Position numbers and translations under genes: made by a program. Below the pieces are notes generated by a model that worked only from the letters and a program-made list of their open reading frames with translations, made no database searches and was not told the DNA's origin. From assembly GCA_016801845.1 (NCBI GenBank), contig CM028931.1:13277555-13341554 (forward strand): 64,000 bases of DNA, written 5' to 3'. Below are positions 13,901-27,300 of the stretch, piece after piece. Each line of letters starts with the position of its first letter. Position 1 is the stretch's first letter. The DNA is from Polydactylus sextarius. Its lineage: Eukaryota; Chordata; Actinopteri; Polynemidae.

Positions 13901-16900
13901 TGTTCGGCTTTCATCCAGTGTACTGTGTATACAATGGGTTGTAGCTTAAAAGAGTTTAGAAAAATATCTTGGAGTGTTTTATTGCCCATCTTTGTCCTTT
14001 CCCCTTTATCTCTGTGTTGAATGCTTCTTAGAGACCAACAAAAAGCATAGTGCTGCCTTTTATTTCCATCAACCCTCTCTACCTGTATCACTTTTAGTTT
14101 TGGGGTTCAGTCATTTTGAGTTATGATGGCTTGTAACTCTTATAGGCTCAAAATACCAATGCAATATCTTCTAAATGTATTGGAAGGTGGATTATTTTGT
14201 TACCTTTGGCACTAGAGCTAGGCTAGCTGTTTCCCCGTCTCCAATCTGTACAAAGCTAAGTTAGCCAGGTGCTAATTGTAGCTTCATATTTAGCTTACAG
14301 ATATGAAACCTTCTAATTTTAATTGTAATGTTGTCTTAAGCAGCAGCAGTTGACCACATTAAAGCAACAGAAGCTTACCTACGGAGACATTAGTCATGTA
14401 TATGTTGACGCACCACATAATTCACCAACACTTTGCAACATCGTTGCCAATTATTGTAGCACATAAAAGACACTTTGTAAAAGTGCCGGTGGAGTGAAAA
14501 AAAAAAACATGCGGTGCAATTATGTTGGCTGTTTATGATGGTTGCTGTCATGGCTGATAGAAGCCAAGAATTTTCAACAAAATCTGGCAAAAATGTCAAG
14601 AGTCTCTTTCAAGCAAATAATTCTTTAGCAGAGAGAATAAACTATAACAGACTCGTGACCTTTGGAGGGTTACAAAACCATGAAACCCAACAATGGGAAA
14701 ATAATTAAGATAAAACCTGAACTTTGCAGCATAAAAACAAAGTGATATACACTTAATAAACTACTCCTTTTCCCCTTTCTCGTTTTCTTTTGGTGTCGCC
14801 TCTTTAACTCTTTTTGTCTTCCTCCTCTGGCACAGCAAGTAGCAATCTAACTGTGATGTTTTGAAACTCGCCACTCAAATTTGTTCACATAATTAACTTG
14901 CAGAGTCACATTTCATACATTCAGCTTTGGAAAATCCAATTGCAGTACACTGTGTTTTTATAATATGGGTTTTTATCTCAGTCAATGCCGTGCAGTTGGA
15001 TATTTATGACTGTATGCAATTGATATGATTCAAGCATCATATTTCTCAAATGTTCTGCTGTTTCTAGAGCAGAAAAAATAAGGCAGTGTTAGTCGTTGTG
15101 ACATACAGTCAACCAGAAATGTCTGAAATAGCAGTGAACACACACAGTCATTGTAATGTAACGTAATGTAGTGTAACGTAGCATAACGTAAGATTTTTAA
15201 TGCAGTAATGCAGTAATTTCATGGAATATCCGCCTCCGCTGGCTCCATCTACAGCCTGTGATAGGTTTTGCAAAACTCCACCACTCCCTGTGTGTTTAAC
15301 CAATCAGGTCAGGGAGAGTAGTAGCTCCCTGTCAATCACACACCAATATACATATACAAAGATACCAACTAGCCCTAAAGATACAGACTGTATCTTTTTC
15401 CACTATATTCTTGAACTATATTCTATATTCTTTATTCATATAGCTTTATTCTATATTAAAACATCAATGTATGTAACATTAAAACAACACAACACGTTTT
15501 TGGCCCTTTGAACATATGTGCTTAAGTATGTCTTGAGATGTGTAATTTAAATTTTGCAGAAATTCTTCATCAGACTCAAAGATGGACTGTAAATTTTACT
15601 GTGATATTTAAGACAATAATTTGAAGTCTACCTTACAGACCTTTTTTTTTTTTTTTTTTTTTTTTTAATTAATTTGTCCAAATAACAAAACAAATACACA
15701 TCATGTTGCATATCCTGGCCATTAAAAAACAGTAATATTGATAATTGTAATTGACATAATTCAGTATGCGTATATATTTTATTCAGCAGAGTCGGTAGAC
15801 TGCTTTAGATTCACAACTTTAACAGAGCGAAAAGTAGAGAAGTAGTGGCAACCATGTGTGATTATAACAGCTATATCTGTTACTGTTATTGTGTGAACAG
15901 TGGTAGCAGGTGGTAAATTGGCCTTTTACGTCAGTTTGTGTGAGTGTTGCTTTGTCTCAGTGTTTTGAGACACTGTCATTCATGGTTGTTTGTCTAAATT
16001 TGATATTGGCGCTATTTTTTTGCATCCTGTTGCTTCTAATTCTTCTAGTTGCTTCTAACTGTTGCTTGCTGGTCTGAAAATAGGCATGGAGAAATATGCA
16101 AATAATGGTGGTTGTGTGCACTTACGTGTGTTATGTATGTATATAATCAGATGCCATTCTCATCAAGATGTTCCTATATGCTTGGAGACTGAAAACACAA
16201 ACAAAACACATTTATAGCCCAGGCAGGTTGCTTGCAGGCCTACATTATTTCACTGTTTGTCTGATGCTGTCATCAGCTTAGCCTAAGGCCGTTCCAGTAG
16301 GAAGACACTTTAAATCCTTTCTTGCCACTGATTTAAAGTTAAAGGCTGCATTTGTAGCTGAGAGACTGTGATCATCGTCAATATCAATAGTAAGGTTCAT
16401 AATACTGTAGATAAATCAGAGACTTATCATCTAAGCCGCCTAGCAGTGCTGCTGCTGTGAAATATGATACAGAAGTAGATTTAAGTCCAAAATCTGTTAA
16501 ATCTTCCTATTTTTCTTATGTTTCCTTATATGTTTCCCATATGATCATCTGAATCTAAATGATGTGCTTCAAAGACAAAAGTTAGATCAGTGATAATGTG
16601 ATGCATTTTCGCTCCAAAGCACCTCTATCACCTGTCAGCAAGTCACACACTGTAACTCTAAAAGCAGGTTGAACCGATAACCTACAAACTGATCACAGAG
16701 CCTGTCAGTTGTTTGCAATGTTTGTTATGCAGTCACAGTAACAGTACGAGCTGTCTCTCATTAAAACAGATTTTTGTGCCACATTATTCACCTCCTCATT
16801 CTTCTGACAAGACTGCTAATTTCTAATTGCTAATTTTGCACTCTGAATTAACACAAAGATCTTCAGATGTAACAACATTTTCCTTTAGTTGCTTTCACGG

Positions 16901-18347
16901 TTTGTGGTGTATGCAGCTCGTTCTGTTTCCTAACCTCAGACACGCGTATATTTTGATGCACAAATAGTTGTGAGATATATTTAAAGTAGCTGTCAATATA
17001 GTCCAAGTGAAAGCAGGGTTTATTCATTTTTACTTTTCAACAAACTTGTACTGATATGACTTTCTCCTTCAAATCCACATCCAAATCATACACAGTAGCA
17101 TGTACAAAGTATATCCTATGTCGATCATCAGTTACCACGTTGAATTTCTGCCTGAGTGTGTGCAAAATGACGCGACATAAATCTAAAATCTGCCATTTCC
17201 CTAAAATGCAAATTGACACCTGTCAACATCCTTCCACTTCATTTCCTGCTGAGTCCTTTTCCACCTCAACTGTCACACGGTTGAGTCCACACGATGATCC
17301 GCATTAAGCTCACTCTCCATCTTTGTGAACTCAGCTACCTGCGGACTACGAGAAGGTAGGGCAGAAAGAATATTGCGTGAGTGTGGGGCAAAGGGCTTTA
17401 TTTATCGAGTATAATCAATAATACATTTGAATACTAAATGGACTGCTCCTATACATTAACAGACCATGCTCTTTGCGTCTTACCTCCCATTTACCCATTC
17501 AACCAAGGCACCATGCCAACCCTGTGATTAACGTACAACCCACTGTATATGCTGTGCCACAGCTGCCATTTTATGTTTATTTCTGTACAATTATGTCGGA
17601 TTAGAGTCACCGTAATATACAGCTGCAACTGTGTAGTGGAAGAAAAAACACATTAATGACGTCTATATTCTTTAGATTCTCATACTAGAAAATCTCAAAA
17701 CCTCATTCAAAACATGTAATCATTGTGACTTTAAGTAATGAGTTGAATGAGTGTCCAGCTAAGCATTCATTAAATGCAATCAAATTTAATTTAGAAACAC
17801 TGTCATCTTATTAGCATACTTCCCATCATGCATTGTGTTTGGATTAAACGGTTCCACATAGACTTCTTTTTTCCAGTTTGATCAATGTTACATGATCAAG
17901 GCTTGTCTGTTTTTTTACTCACATAGAAGGCGAAATCTCTTTTAGTTTCTCTCTTGTAGCAGCTTCACGTTCTATTCTTGTTACGCTGATGTGGCTCCCA
18001 ATAGCAGAAAAAGCTGTTACGCAAATGTATGAGAAAATGACCCTGATGCTCTGACGAGCCTGTGTGTTGACAGTGACTGTGTATTTAAGCATTTAGCACT
18101 TGTCAGCACGACAGAACAGTTGTCTTGGAGCTAAAAATATTCAAAAAATATCTAGAATGACATGACATCTTATACATGTACATATGGCTGTGGACTGTGT
18201 GATATATTCCTTCATAGCAGAATGAGTCAGTAAACAATGTTGACTGACAACGGCTATGAAATCACATTTTAACCTGGATCAGACTGGATCATATGTGGGG
18301 TAGATAAAGGTCTGGTTTGTGTGAATCACTACAGTAAAGGTTATGTG

Positions 18348-18381
<34 letters not shown>

Positions 18382-21300
18382 GCTGCATGGTCCCTTGCAG
18401 AGTGGTTTCTTATCGCTGCTGATGTTCTACTCTCATGGCTAGTACGACATCTCATTCGTCTGGCAAATTGGATGTAAAAATGATAAACAATTGTGCCTGC
18501 AGGGCTTGTGGTCCCTGTCTGTAGAGTGTTCGGTGACAATACTAACAAACCATTCACATAAAGGGCATGAAACAATAAGATGGTGGGAGGTGTGGTTGCA
18601 AATCCGCTTTTGGCTCTTGTGGCTGAAAGACATCTGAGTTTACTGAATTTGTTTGCATTAATCCAGTCAGGAAAAAAATAGTAGCTTTAGTTTAGTAGTA
18701 GCTTTATTAGCTTAATAGCTTAAGGTTTAATTATCATTAATACCCGATGATCAAAAAGGTGACACCTGAAAACAAATTTGAAATTAAACTTCGGGTTTCA
18801 GCATTCCATTTCTGCAACTCTATTTACTTTTTGATTCCAAAGATTTTTGGAGTATCACTCTACAACACAGCTGTAAAAGTTTATCCTTGGCTCTGAGGGG
18901 CTGTTAGAAGCAATGGCGATAAAGAAGAACATGGCTTTCACTGTTTGCCCAAGCTAATCTCTGTTAGACAAAACCCAGAGGAGCAATATGAGTGCAATGT
19001 CCACGCTCAAATGGGCATGATATGCAAATGGTAAAGTCCTTGGAAGGCTGAAACGCTGCATGACTGGCCTCTCCAGAGGTTAATGCCACTGGCTCAGAGT
19101 CCATCCTTTTTTCTGCAAGAAGTTTTTGTTGCAGCAGAGACACCCACTCTAGAGTTAGAGTACGGTGAGTCAGAGTTTGTTTTAATAGTTTAATCAGGGG
19201 TCGACCTCAGTGTTACTGTACTGACCACTAATACCAAATAAACCACATTTGACACAGGATAATTAATTTGCTGGTCTATGTAACACACTCCTGTGACAAT
19301 GTCAAGTCTTTGTATTTAACCAAGGCTATAGTATTTTACTGAATGTTGACCAAGTGCTGTAATTGCCCATAACCATAAAAACCTTGACAATTTTTAGTTG
19401 GTACAAGCACATACTTTCTTGCTCGCATACAAATCACTCATACCAGACCTTGTGTAAAACTATTCCTCTTTACTTTTTCCCCTCAGTATTCAGTGCAACT
19501 CTGAACACATCCCTGTGTCTGTGTAATCGAGATAACGTAGAATTTATGGTTTAGACAGCTACAGTTCACCACAAGAGTTCATTTTAGAGCTATATTCTAA
19601 AGTATTCCCATTGTAATCTTGTAGATTTGTACTCTAAAGGTCATCCAAAAATGTATGAGGTATAGCGATTGTGGGAGTTGTCTCCATCAATCACAGGAGA
19701 GAGTCCTTTGTGCGCTGCTTTACCTCCATGCAGAGCTACACGTGATCCTGCTTTTGTGATGCACCGGCTGTGTGGTCCTCAGGACAGGAATGAACAGCAT
19801 GTGGGTGTGCTGACCTATAAATGTGGTCAAGATGGCCAAATGCGGGTTCCACAAAGCTGTGCAGTCTTCTTTGTGTTAAACCTGTCAGGGTGGTCGAGAG
19901 GGTTGGGATTGGGGGCAGCTTGCTCTGTCTTTTCTTCCCTTTACTGAATGTGTTTGCTCCTGCTTGTGGCAATCTTCATCCCACATGCATAAACCACCTT
20001 TAAATTGTTCTGTCACAGTTATTATGCACTGCTTCACCTCGACGGAAAACAAACTGCAGCACCGGAACATGCTTTTGATTTTGTGTGTAATGGTTCTGAT
20101 GTCTTTTTTTTTTTTTTTTTCAAGATAGGAAGTTGACACAGCCAATATAGTACCAGCATTAAAGCCTAGTAATGTGCATTACAACATTTAAGGAATACAC
20201 TTAAAAGCACATGTGAAAAATTACACATAAACCAGCGCAGAAAACCAAATCGAATAACTAAACCAGTGACAACAAAAGCTTCAGGTAGTGAAACAGAAGC
20301 AGCAAGTAATTAAAATATACAAATATACATTTGAACTTGCCGAGAGGGATCAGTAACCAGATGTTCATTTTGCCCCAAAGCCCATTTCAGGATGATGAAC
20401 CGTAATTAAACAAACTCATTTTCTCTGCTTCAGTTCTCTCACAAAGTAACTTTCAACTTGACATAGCATATTGATTAACTCCAGGTTCATTTTGAGGTAA
20501 TGGTGAACTTTTCAGAGATGGACTGTCATATCTTCTTGCAGAGCAACAGCACACATCAAGGATTACATCACATTTTTTGAGCTGCTGTCAGTCGACATGA
20601 ATTTAAACCGCTAAAGGAAAAGTCAGCAAAGACTCTGCGGCGGTTGTCAACAGTTCTGCCACCTGGCTAACAGCTAGCCCGAGCAGCAGTGGCAGCGCCA
20701 ATGGTTCGCATGATGGGAGTGGATGGGAGCTGAGAAGTCGAGGCGGCTGGTCGAGTTTCTGCTCTATTTGCCCGCCAGTGCCAATCAGAGCTGAGTCATG
20801 CTGTAGCGCCTTTCTATGTGGAGTGTCAGTTTTCGTCAGAATCTGCCGCCCCGCGGGCAAAGGGCCTTCAGATGTGATAACAAGGGACTGTGTTTGTCAA
20901 ATGAGGCATGTTGTGTTCAGGAGGCCACTCCCAGTGATGTAAAGGCCGGTCTTTCATCATCTTCTACTTCATCCATCATACCTGCATTTTAAAGCTGCAC
21001 TAGTCAATATTTTTATGCATCTGTGCTGACAAGACCTGTGGTTGGAGGTATTATGTTTACAAATGGTCTGTCCATCTGTTCCATTCATTTGAACACAATA
21101 TCTGAAGAATGTCTAAATGGTATCCTTTCAAATATTCAAAGGAGGAACCGATTATAGACAGCTGTGATGATCAAAAGTCAAGGGTTGCGTTTACTGTGAC
21201 CCCTGAAAACACATATTTGCCCGATGGACATGATGTCCACCAGGGACATCACATCCAGGGAAACTCATGAGCAAATCATTCATTTGGCCTCAAGCATGAA

Positions 21301-24300
21301 CTGATTAGAATTTGATGACCAACAGTTAAAGGTCAAAATTCTTGATTGTGATACTGTGAGACTGCCTCAAGGGATTCACTACAGATTGGTCAGAAATGTT
21401 TACTTAGACTAAAAGATGCACTGATTAGATATTGATGGTCAAAGGTTGCTGTGACCTCACACAACATTTCTGGTTTCTGTTCATAATGAAATCATTTAAG
21501 CACCAATTATGTGTTACAGGACTGTTTGGAATGTAATAAGTTACATTAAGATGTGAACTACTTTACCAAACATTAGATTTTGTCATGCGACTTCTTTTCT
21601 CACTACAAAACTCTAGATAAAAGATCAGCCCAATCTCCTCTGTGCCTAAAACCTGCGCGAATAAAAAATAAAACATTGAGGTTTAACTAAGTGTAAACAT
21701 TGGCCCCAGAGACCCCCGTGTTAATGTTAATGTGATTAATTAATATGATTAATTAATGCAGGTTTAATCAGTGATGTTGATGATGGTTTCATCAGGAAAT
21801 TAAAATGTTTATTATAAAATCGAGATGAGTGTAATTACAAAAGACTCACACAGGCTTTTCTAAGACTGCGTGAATCCTTATTGAGTCATTTGAATTTCAT
21901 TTATGCAAAGTTATTTAAAGCCAAATGAAACACAGGACACTTTATTATCTCTTCTAAGTTTTCTTTCTAAGTGCTAGTAACCAGTGTTACTTCTTGTCTT
22001 TCAAATAAGGTGAACCCTGCTGAGACTCCCTATTAACAGGAAGGAACAATCATATAGTTATTGCTAGCACAACAGACAACTTCATTCATAATAAAATGGG
22101 CAATTTCACCTAAATCCCCCCTTAGGGTGACTGGTAACTAAGGAGGGATTTGATGTGAGGGGTATGAGAGCTGTGATGGTGTGTTATCAGCTCAGTAATT
22201 TGCTCTTGTATAAACATGAATTACTGTTATCTAAGTGCCCCCTGACAGCCGATTGGCTCCTCATTAGGCCTGTGTGAAATGAGATTAGCAACGAGCCTCT
22301 AAATTATGATCCAATCCCAGAACACATAATCTCTCACACATATACCCTCTCTGTCTCCCTTCCTTTTGTCTATTTTTGTCATCTTTTTTTCCCACTAAAT
22401 CACCTCCTCTACTGTCGCTCCCTCCCTCCTTCTGTTCTCTTGTTCTTCATGTCTCTCCTCACTTGACCTCCTGCTCTTGCCCTTTTTTTGCCTCCTGTTT
22501 TTTCTCCTCCTCTCGCTCGCAGAGTGCAACTGCAGTGGGAGATCTGACGAGTGCGTGTTTGACGTGGAGCAGTATCGCAGCACCGGCAGTGGGGGGCGCT
22601 GTGTCAGTTGCAGAGACAACACCGCTGGGCCCCATTGTGAACGCTGCAGTGAGAACCACTACAGGAAATCTCCTGAAGAGCCTTGCCTTCCCTGCAACTG
22701 CAACATCAATGGTAAAACTGCAGATACAAAAATCCTTAATTGTTTTGATAATAACTTAAGAACCCTAATGATAATCCATGCCAACAGCATTACTCATGAC
22801 TTTTGTTTTCCCTGGTATGAGCAAATTTAATTATGGTTAAATTAGAATGCTGTATTGGCACAATAAGGCACCATAAGCAAGATTTAGCTACAAACAAAAA
22901 AAAAAAGAACTCTGAGGATTAATTGTTACATTTTTTTATGGCCAAATGTTTTTAAATCATTAATCATTCACACTGCATTAATATTTACTCAAACTCATTG
23001 ACTACTCAACTGCCAATCCTTGCCTAAGAGTAGAATCTTTTTTAATTCATAATTGATACGATCTTGTTCCTCTCATGTCTTGCACATCTCATCAGATTTA
23101 TCCTCGCCTCGTTTCCCAAATGACCATTAAAGAAATCCATGACTTTACTCGGCCCCGCTGTAGTAAATTGATCCAGTTGACTCGTCTTATGCTATCAGTG
23201 ATGAGACTTGGCGCTCATTAAACACAAGTCTAATTTTAGGTAAAGGGACATTAAATGTTTGGGCTCCTAATTACACCGTCCCCAGGGTAAAGAGAGAGAG
23301 AGAGTGAAAGAACCGCAGGGAGAAATGAACAAATACATTAGGTATCTTTTCTACTACATTTCCTAAATAGTGTAAGGTGGTTACACAGAGCTGTTGGAGT
23401 CCATTATATTGATCAAAGGTTATAACAGACTCCATCAAGCTTCCCTTTTCTCTTGTGCCCACATTGCCCCAACTGTTTTTTTTTTCTCCATTAACTAAAG
23501 CTACAATATGTCAGCTGCAGTATAGGTTATATCCAGATTCCTCAGAGTTCGTCTCTGGGGGTTTCAGACAGACATCCAGGAACAGGTATTCAGTTTTCCC
23601 CGCCATAGCAAATTATTGAAGGTATATTGATTCATTCCAGGTTATTTAGCAATAACCTTTATCGATTTTGAAGTGTTGAAAAGGTCTTCTACCCTTTCTC
23701 CACTTTTTCTTTGCCTGTACCCTCTTACTTGTTTTTTTCTTTTTTCTTCTTTTTTGCACTATTCATCTGTTGTCACTCTCAGGCTCGGTCAGTCTACAGT
23801 GTGATGTGGAAGGAAGGTGCGCATGTCGAGTTGGCGTGACGGGGGCGAAGTGTGACGCGTGTCGAGCCGGCTTTCACTCACTCGGTCCCGGGGGCTGCAG
23901 GTGAACAACACGACTCGTAAACACAGATGCAGTGACACATTGACGCACAAGATGCACAAAACCAAACACAAAATTGAAACAAGAAGGGCTTAAAAAAAGA
24001 ATCTAACCCGACCAGACTTTGTTTATGAAATCCTTCCTATTTTCCAATAGCTATCTAACTTCCCCAAGCCTGAATTTATCAAACTACAAAGCAGCTGTAA
24101 ACAAGAAGATTGTCACTTCTCTATGTGACACCACTGTGAATTAGTGGCTCTTCTTATCAGCGAATAACAGAATGCACCAAATACGGCATCAAGCTGCTAA
24201 CAACCATACGAAAAAGCTCAGTCCGCAAGGAAATGTGAAACCAAATGTCAGTTTAATCAGGATTTCAATCTTATTCAGAACCAGCCACAAGACGGTGGCA

Positions 24301-27300
24301 CAGTGTTGATGTTAGTCAGTCACCACAGCTCCAAACTACTACATACATTTATTTGTGTACGTTTGATAAAGTTGATGCAACCACTGTTAACTGTGGATTA
24401 ATTATATAAAACTGAGAATTATCAGATGACTCAAGTCGCCGGTGCTTTTCTTTGTTTTTCTATGTTTTTTATGATTTCGGTTCAGTCTCGCCTGTTTGCT
24501 CTCACACATCCTGTGGGTGGTGGGAAGACTGATAAAGTTAGCCACTAGCTGGTGAATGTTGTGAAACAGTAAGCAGCTAAAGCGCTGGAGGATTGCCTCA
24601 GAAGTTGGTAGAAAACAAAACAGAGCTAAATATCTTGCCTGGATTCATAACATGACCCAAAACATGAAAAACATGATGAATGAATTCTAATGTTGGACTA
24701 TCTCCTGGATTTTCCATTCCAGCACAAAGGATAATATGTGTTTCTGCTACCCTATAAGGCATCCTATGGAGTGCATCTTAGAGGTGTGTCTTCAATTTAC
24801 AGCATATTTACTTCAACATTATCTTCAGCTGTGAACTGATATTTAACAATATGCACTTGTTCAGGCACAAACACTATCTTCCCTCTCTCTGGGATCCTTA
24901 AAGACAGATCCCATATCTCCTCCATAAACTACACCACACATCAAACTCTAATCCAAACTACAAGTCACTAGTTCTCCTTGTTTATGAGAAAAAGTTAATA
25001 TTCAGCATCCCATTCACCCAATGGCAAAACATGATGATTAATAATTGTAGTATTATATTTACAAGTGTAGCAGCAGTTTTATTCCTGTAATTCTCCAGGT
25101 AGTGTACTGATTCTCTTTGCTCATTTACTGTCGCATGATATTTCTACAGTATAACAATTAAAAATATTGTTAATCTTTACAGTGAATGGACCGTGGTGGT
25201 ACATGAAGATGTGAATTTTGCTTAGTAAAATCTCAAAATGAATTCATCCCAAATAATATAGAAATCAGACACTTGCTAGCAAAGTAGTAAAGAGTCCTGA
25301 TTGGTGGGACATCACCACGTCTCCACTTCACCAGAGGCTTCTCTTCAACTCTGCTTGGTCTTTGTGCACAAGAGGCTAGCAAGAAACATCAGGAAAGCTG
25401 ATACGTTTCCTAGTTCCTCTAGTCAATGGAATTGATGGACACATTCCAGTCGATGGAATTTGGCACACAACAGATTGTGCGGGACAGGGAGTTTTATTTT
25501 GCATTGAAACAAAATAAAACATCCAGTTAACTTTCAAAATAAAATACACCATGTTCACAACAGATCATATTTCCCTGCACTACACTTTGAAAACTTCATA
25601 ATAGTCGTTTTCAGGCCTGATGTTGAGGCTTTCATACATCATGTCATCACATGATCTCAACTCTTTCTTCAACTTTCAGATAGTTCTTTCTTGTAGCTTT
25701 TGCAAGTTCTTGTACCATTTGGCTAATGAATTCAGACTCAAGTAGTAATTAGACCGTCCCTACAATTGTCATCTACCTGAAGAGGCAGAAAAATCTTTCT
25801 GCCCATCAGCCTACGAAATGAGCACTGTTGGAAGAGACCAGATGCTGAACCAGCACACAAACAATCATAAGAGCCTGACGCCTTGACAAGTGGTGACACC
25901 TTTGAAGGAAGCCTCACATTTCTCACTGAATGACAGCTGCTTGTGTTCTAGCTGAGTTATCACAGCTGCCAAACAAAAGTGGGCTGGGACATCTTCTCAT
26001 TTGCTCATGACTGGGTTGGTGACTAGGCCTCATCCTTGGATCTGGACACCTATCATCTTCCACCATTTTCCTCTCATCAGTGTGTCTGTTTCTACAGTCA
26101 TCCATTCTTTTCTCCTTATCATTATATGTTAACAGTACTTGTAGTCAATAAATTCCATAAATATCATCAAGTCATAGCTTTTGATAAGAGATTTTAAATA
26201 GGTTAAAGAATGCAAAAACGTGGTGTTGTTGATAAAAGACCTCAAACTCTCTGCCTCCTTTATGCGTAAATCCTAAAACTAGAAGCAGTTGCATTGAAAC
26301 AGGCCGGTCCGGTACAGGCTATTTTATGACATCATAGTTTCACTTTAGATACACCCCCCACATTTTACTTACCCCAACCCACTTTACAAGGTGGTAGCTT
26401 TTCTTCAGTCGATTAAGTGTTAAATATGTGTTAAAATAGAACAATGATTACACAAAGTTCTGCTAGTGTCTAGTCAGGGTAAACAGATACAGTTACAATT
26501 GTAACGCTAACGTTATTACAGCTTATTCATATCAATCTCTGGCCGATTGCTTGCTCCTCAATATCTGACTCAGGATCAGACATGTAAGGTTGAATTTTAT
26601 GACTCTAAGATTAACTCAACGATTAATTCTGAATCCTGTTATCAGCCACAGTCACTGTAAACTAACCAATCAGCATACTGCTTATTTCAATATTAATGAA
26701 ATACTGAATATACATGATCTTATATGATATGATATACATGATAAAATAAAAAAATATTTAAAAAAAATGTGTTCTATGACCCCTTTAATAAACAGTATTA
26801 ACATAATAATATACTTTCTTCCTGATATGTAAATGGGATCTTAAATTGCTACATCCTCATGGTTTCAGTTTAGTTTATCAGTTTATGATAAAGATTTATC
26901 AAATCAGAACACCACTCTTTCTTATCCTAATCTTAAAAACAAAAACCAGCTTGCTGCCATACCTTTTATTTTTTTCATTAAACAACCAATAACAGCCCGC
27001 TGCACAAGGTCAGTGCCTTTGCTTGGAAACCCAGCCATCCTGGGTGTTTAAAGATCCCTTAGAACCAAGTGAAAGACAGTGTGGTCTCCTCCATCTGTTA
27101 CCATGGTGACTGCATCCAACCTCTCTGCCTTCAAATTCTTCAGAGAACAGTTTTAGCTGCAGCCATAACCCGAGGAGAAACTTCAAAAACTTACCACCGC
27201 AGATTGCTTGATGTTGTATATTTAAGGTTTAGTGTAGACTAGTTTCACCGCTTATTCCAGTGCTCCAGATACTGTATTATTTTGTGCGTGGTCAATAGGC

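Larger units (their letters stand above)
10315..22522 (+). other. lamc3: lamc3 intron B-C (12.2 kb)
   Basis: A large phase 1 intron. Supported contents are a MITE-like element (10760-11382), a TATG microsatellite, a short CAG run at 12463-12480, a fish dispersed-repeat relic (about 14150-14310), a 25-T run at 15642, a TA microsatellite at 18349 and a 430 bp copy of the 'tcactgtgacct' family (21043-21475). Less AT-rich, repeat-free blocks near 20600-20900 and 22160-22320 could be conserved non-coding elements, which only alignment can show. Confidence 0.85.

Noticed and set aside
22376..22759. 127-codon + strand frame overlapping exon C
   Set aside because: It is a shadow frame. The frame that carries the eight-cysteine LE2 pattern is the one used in exon C.
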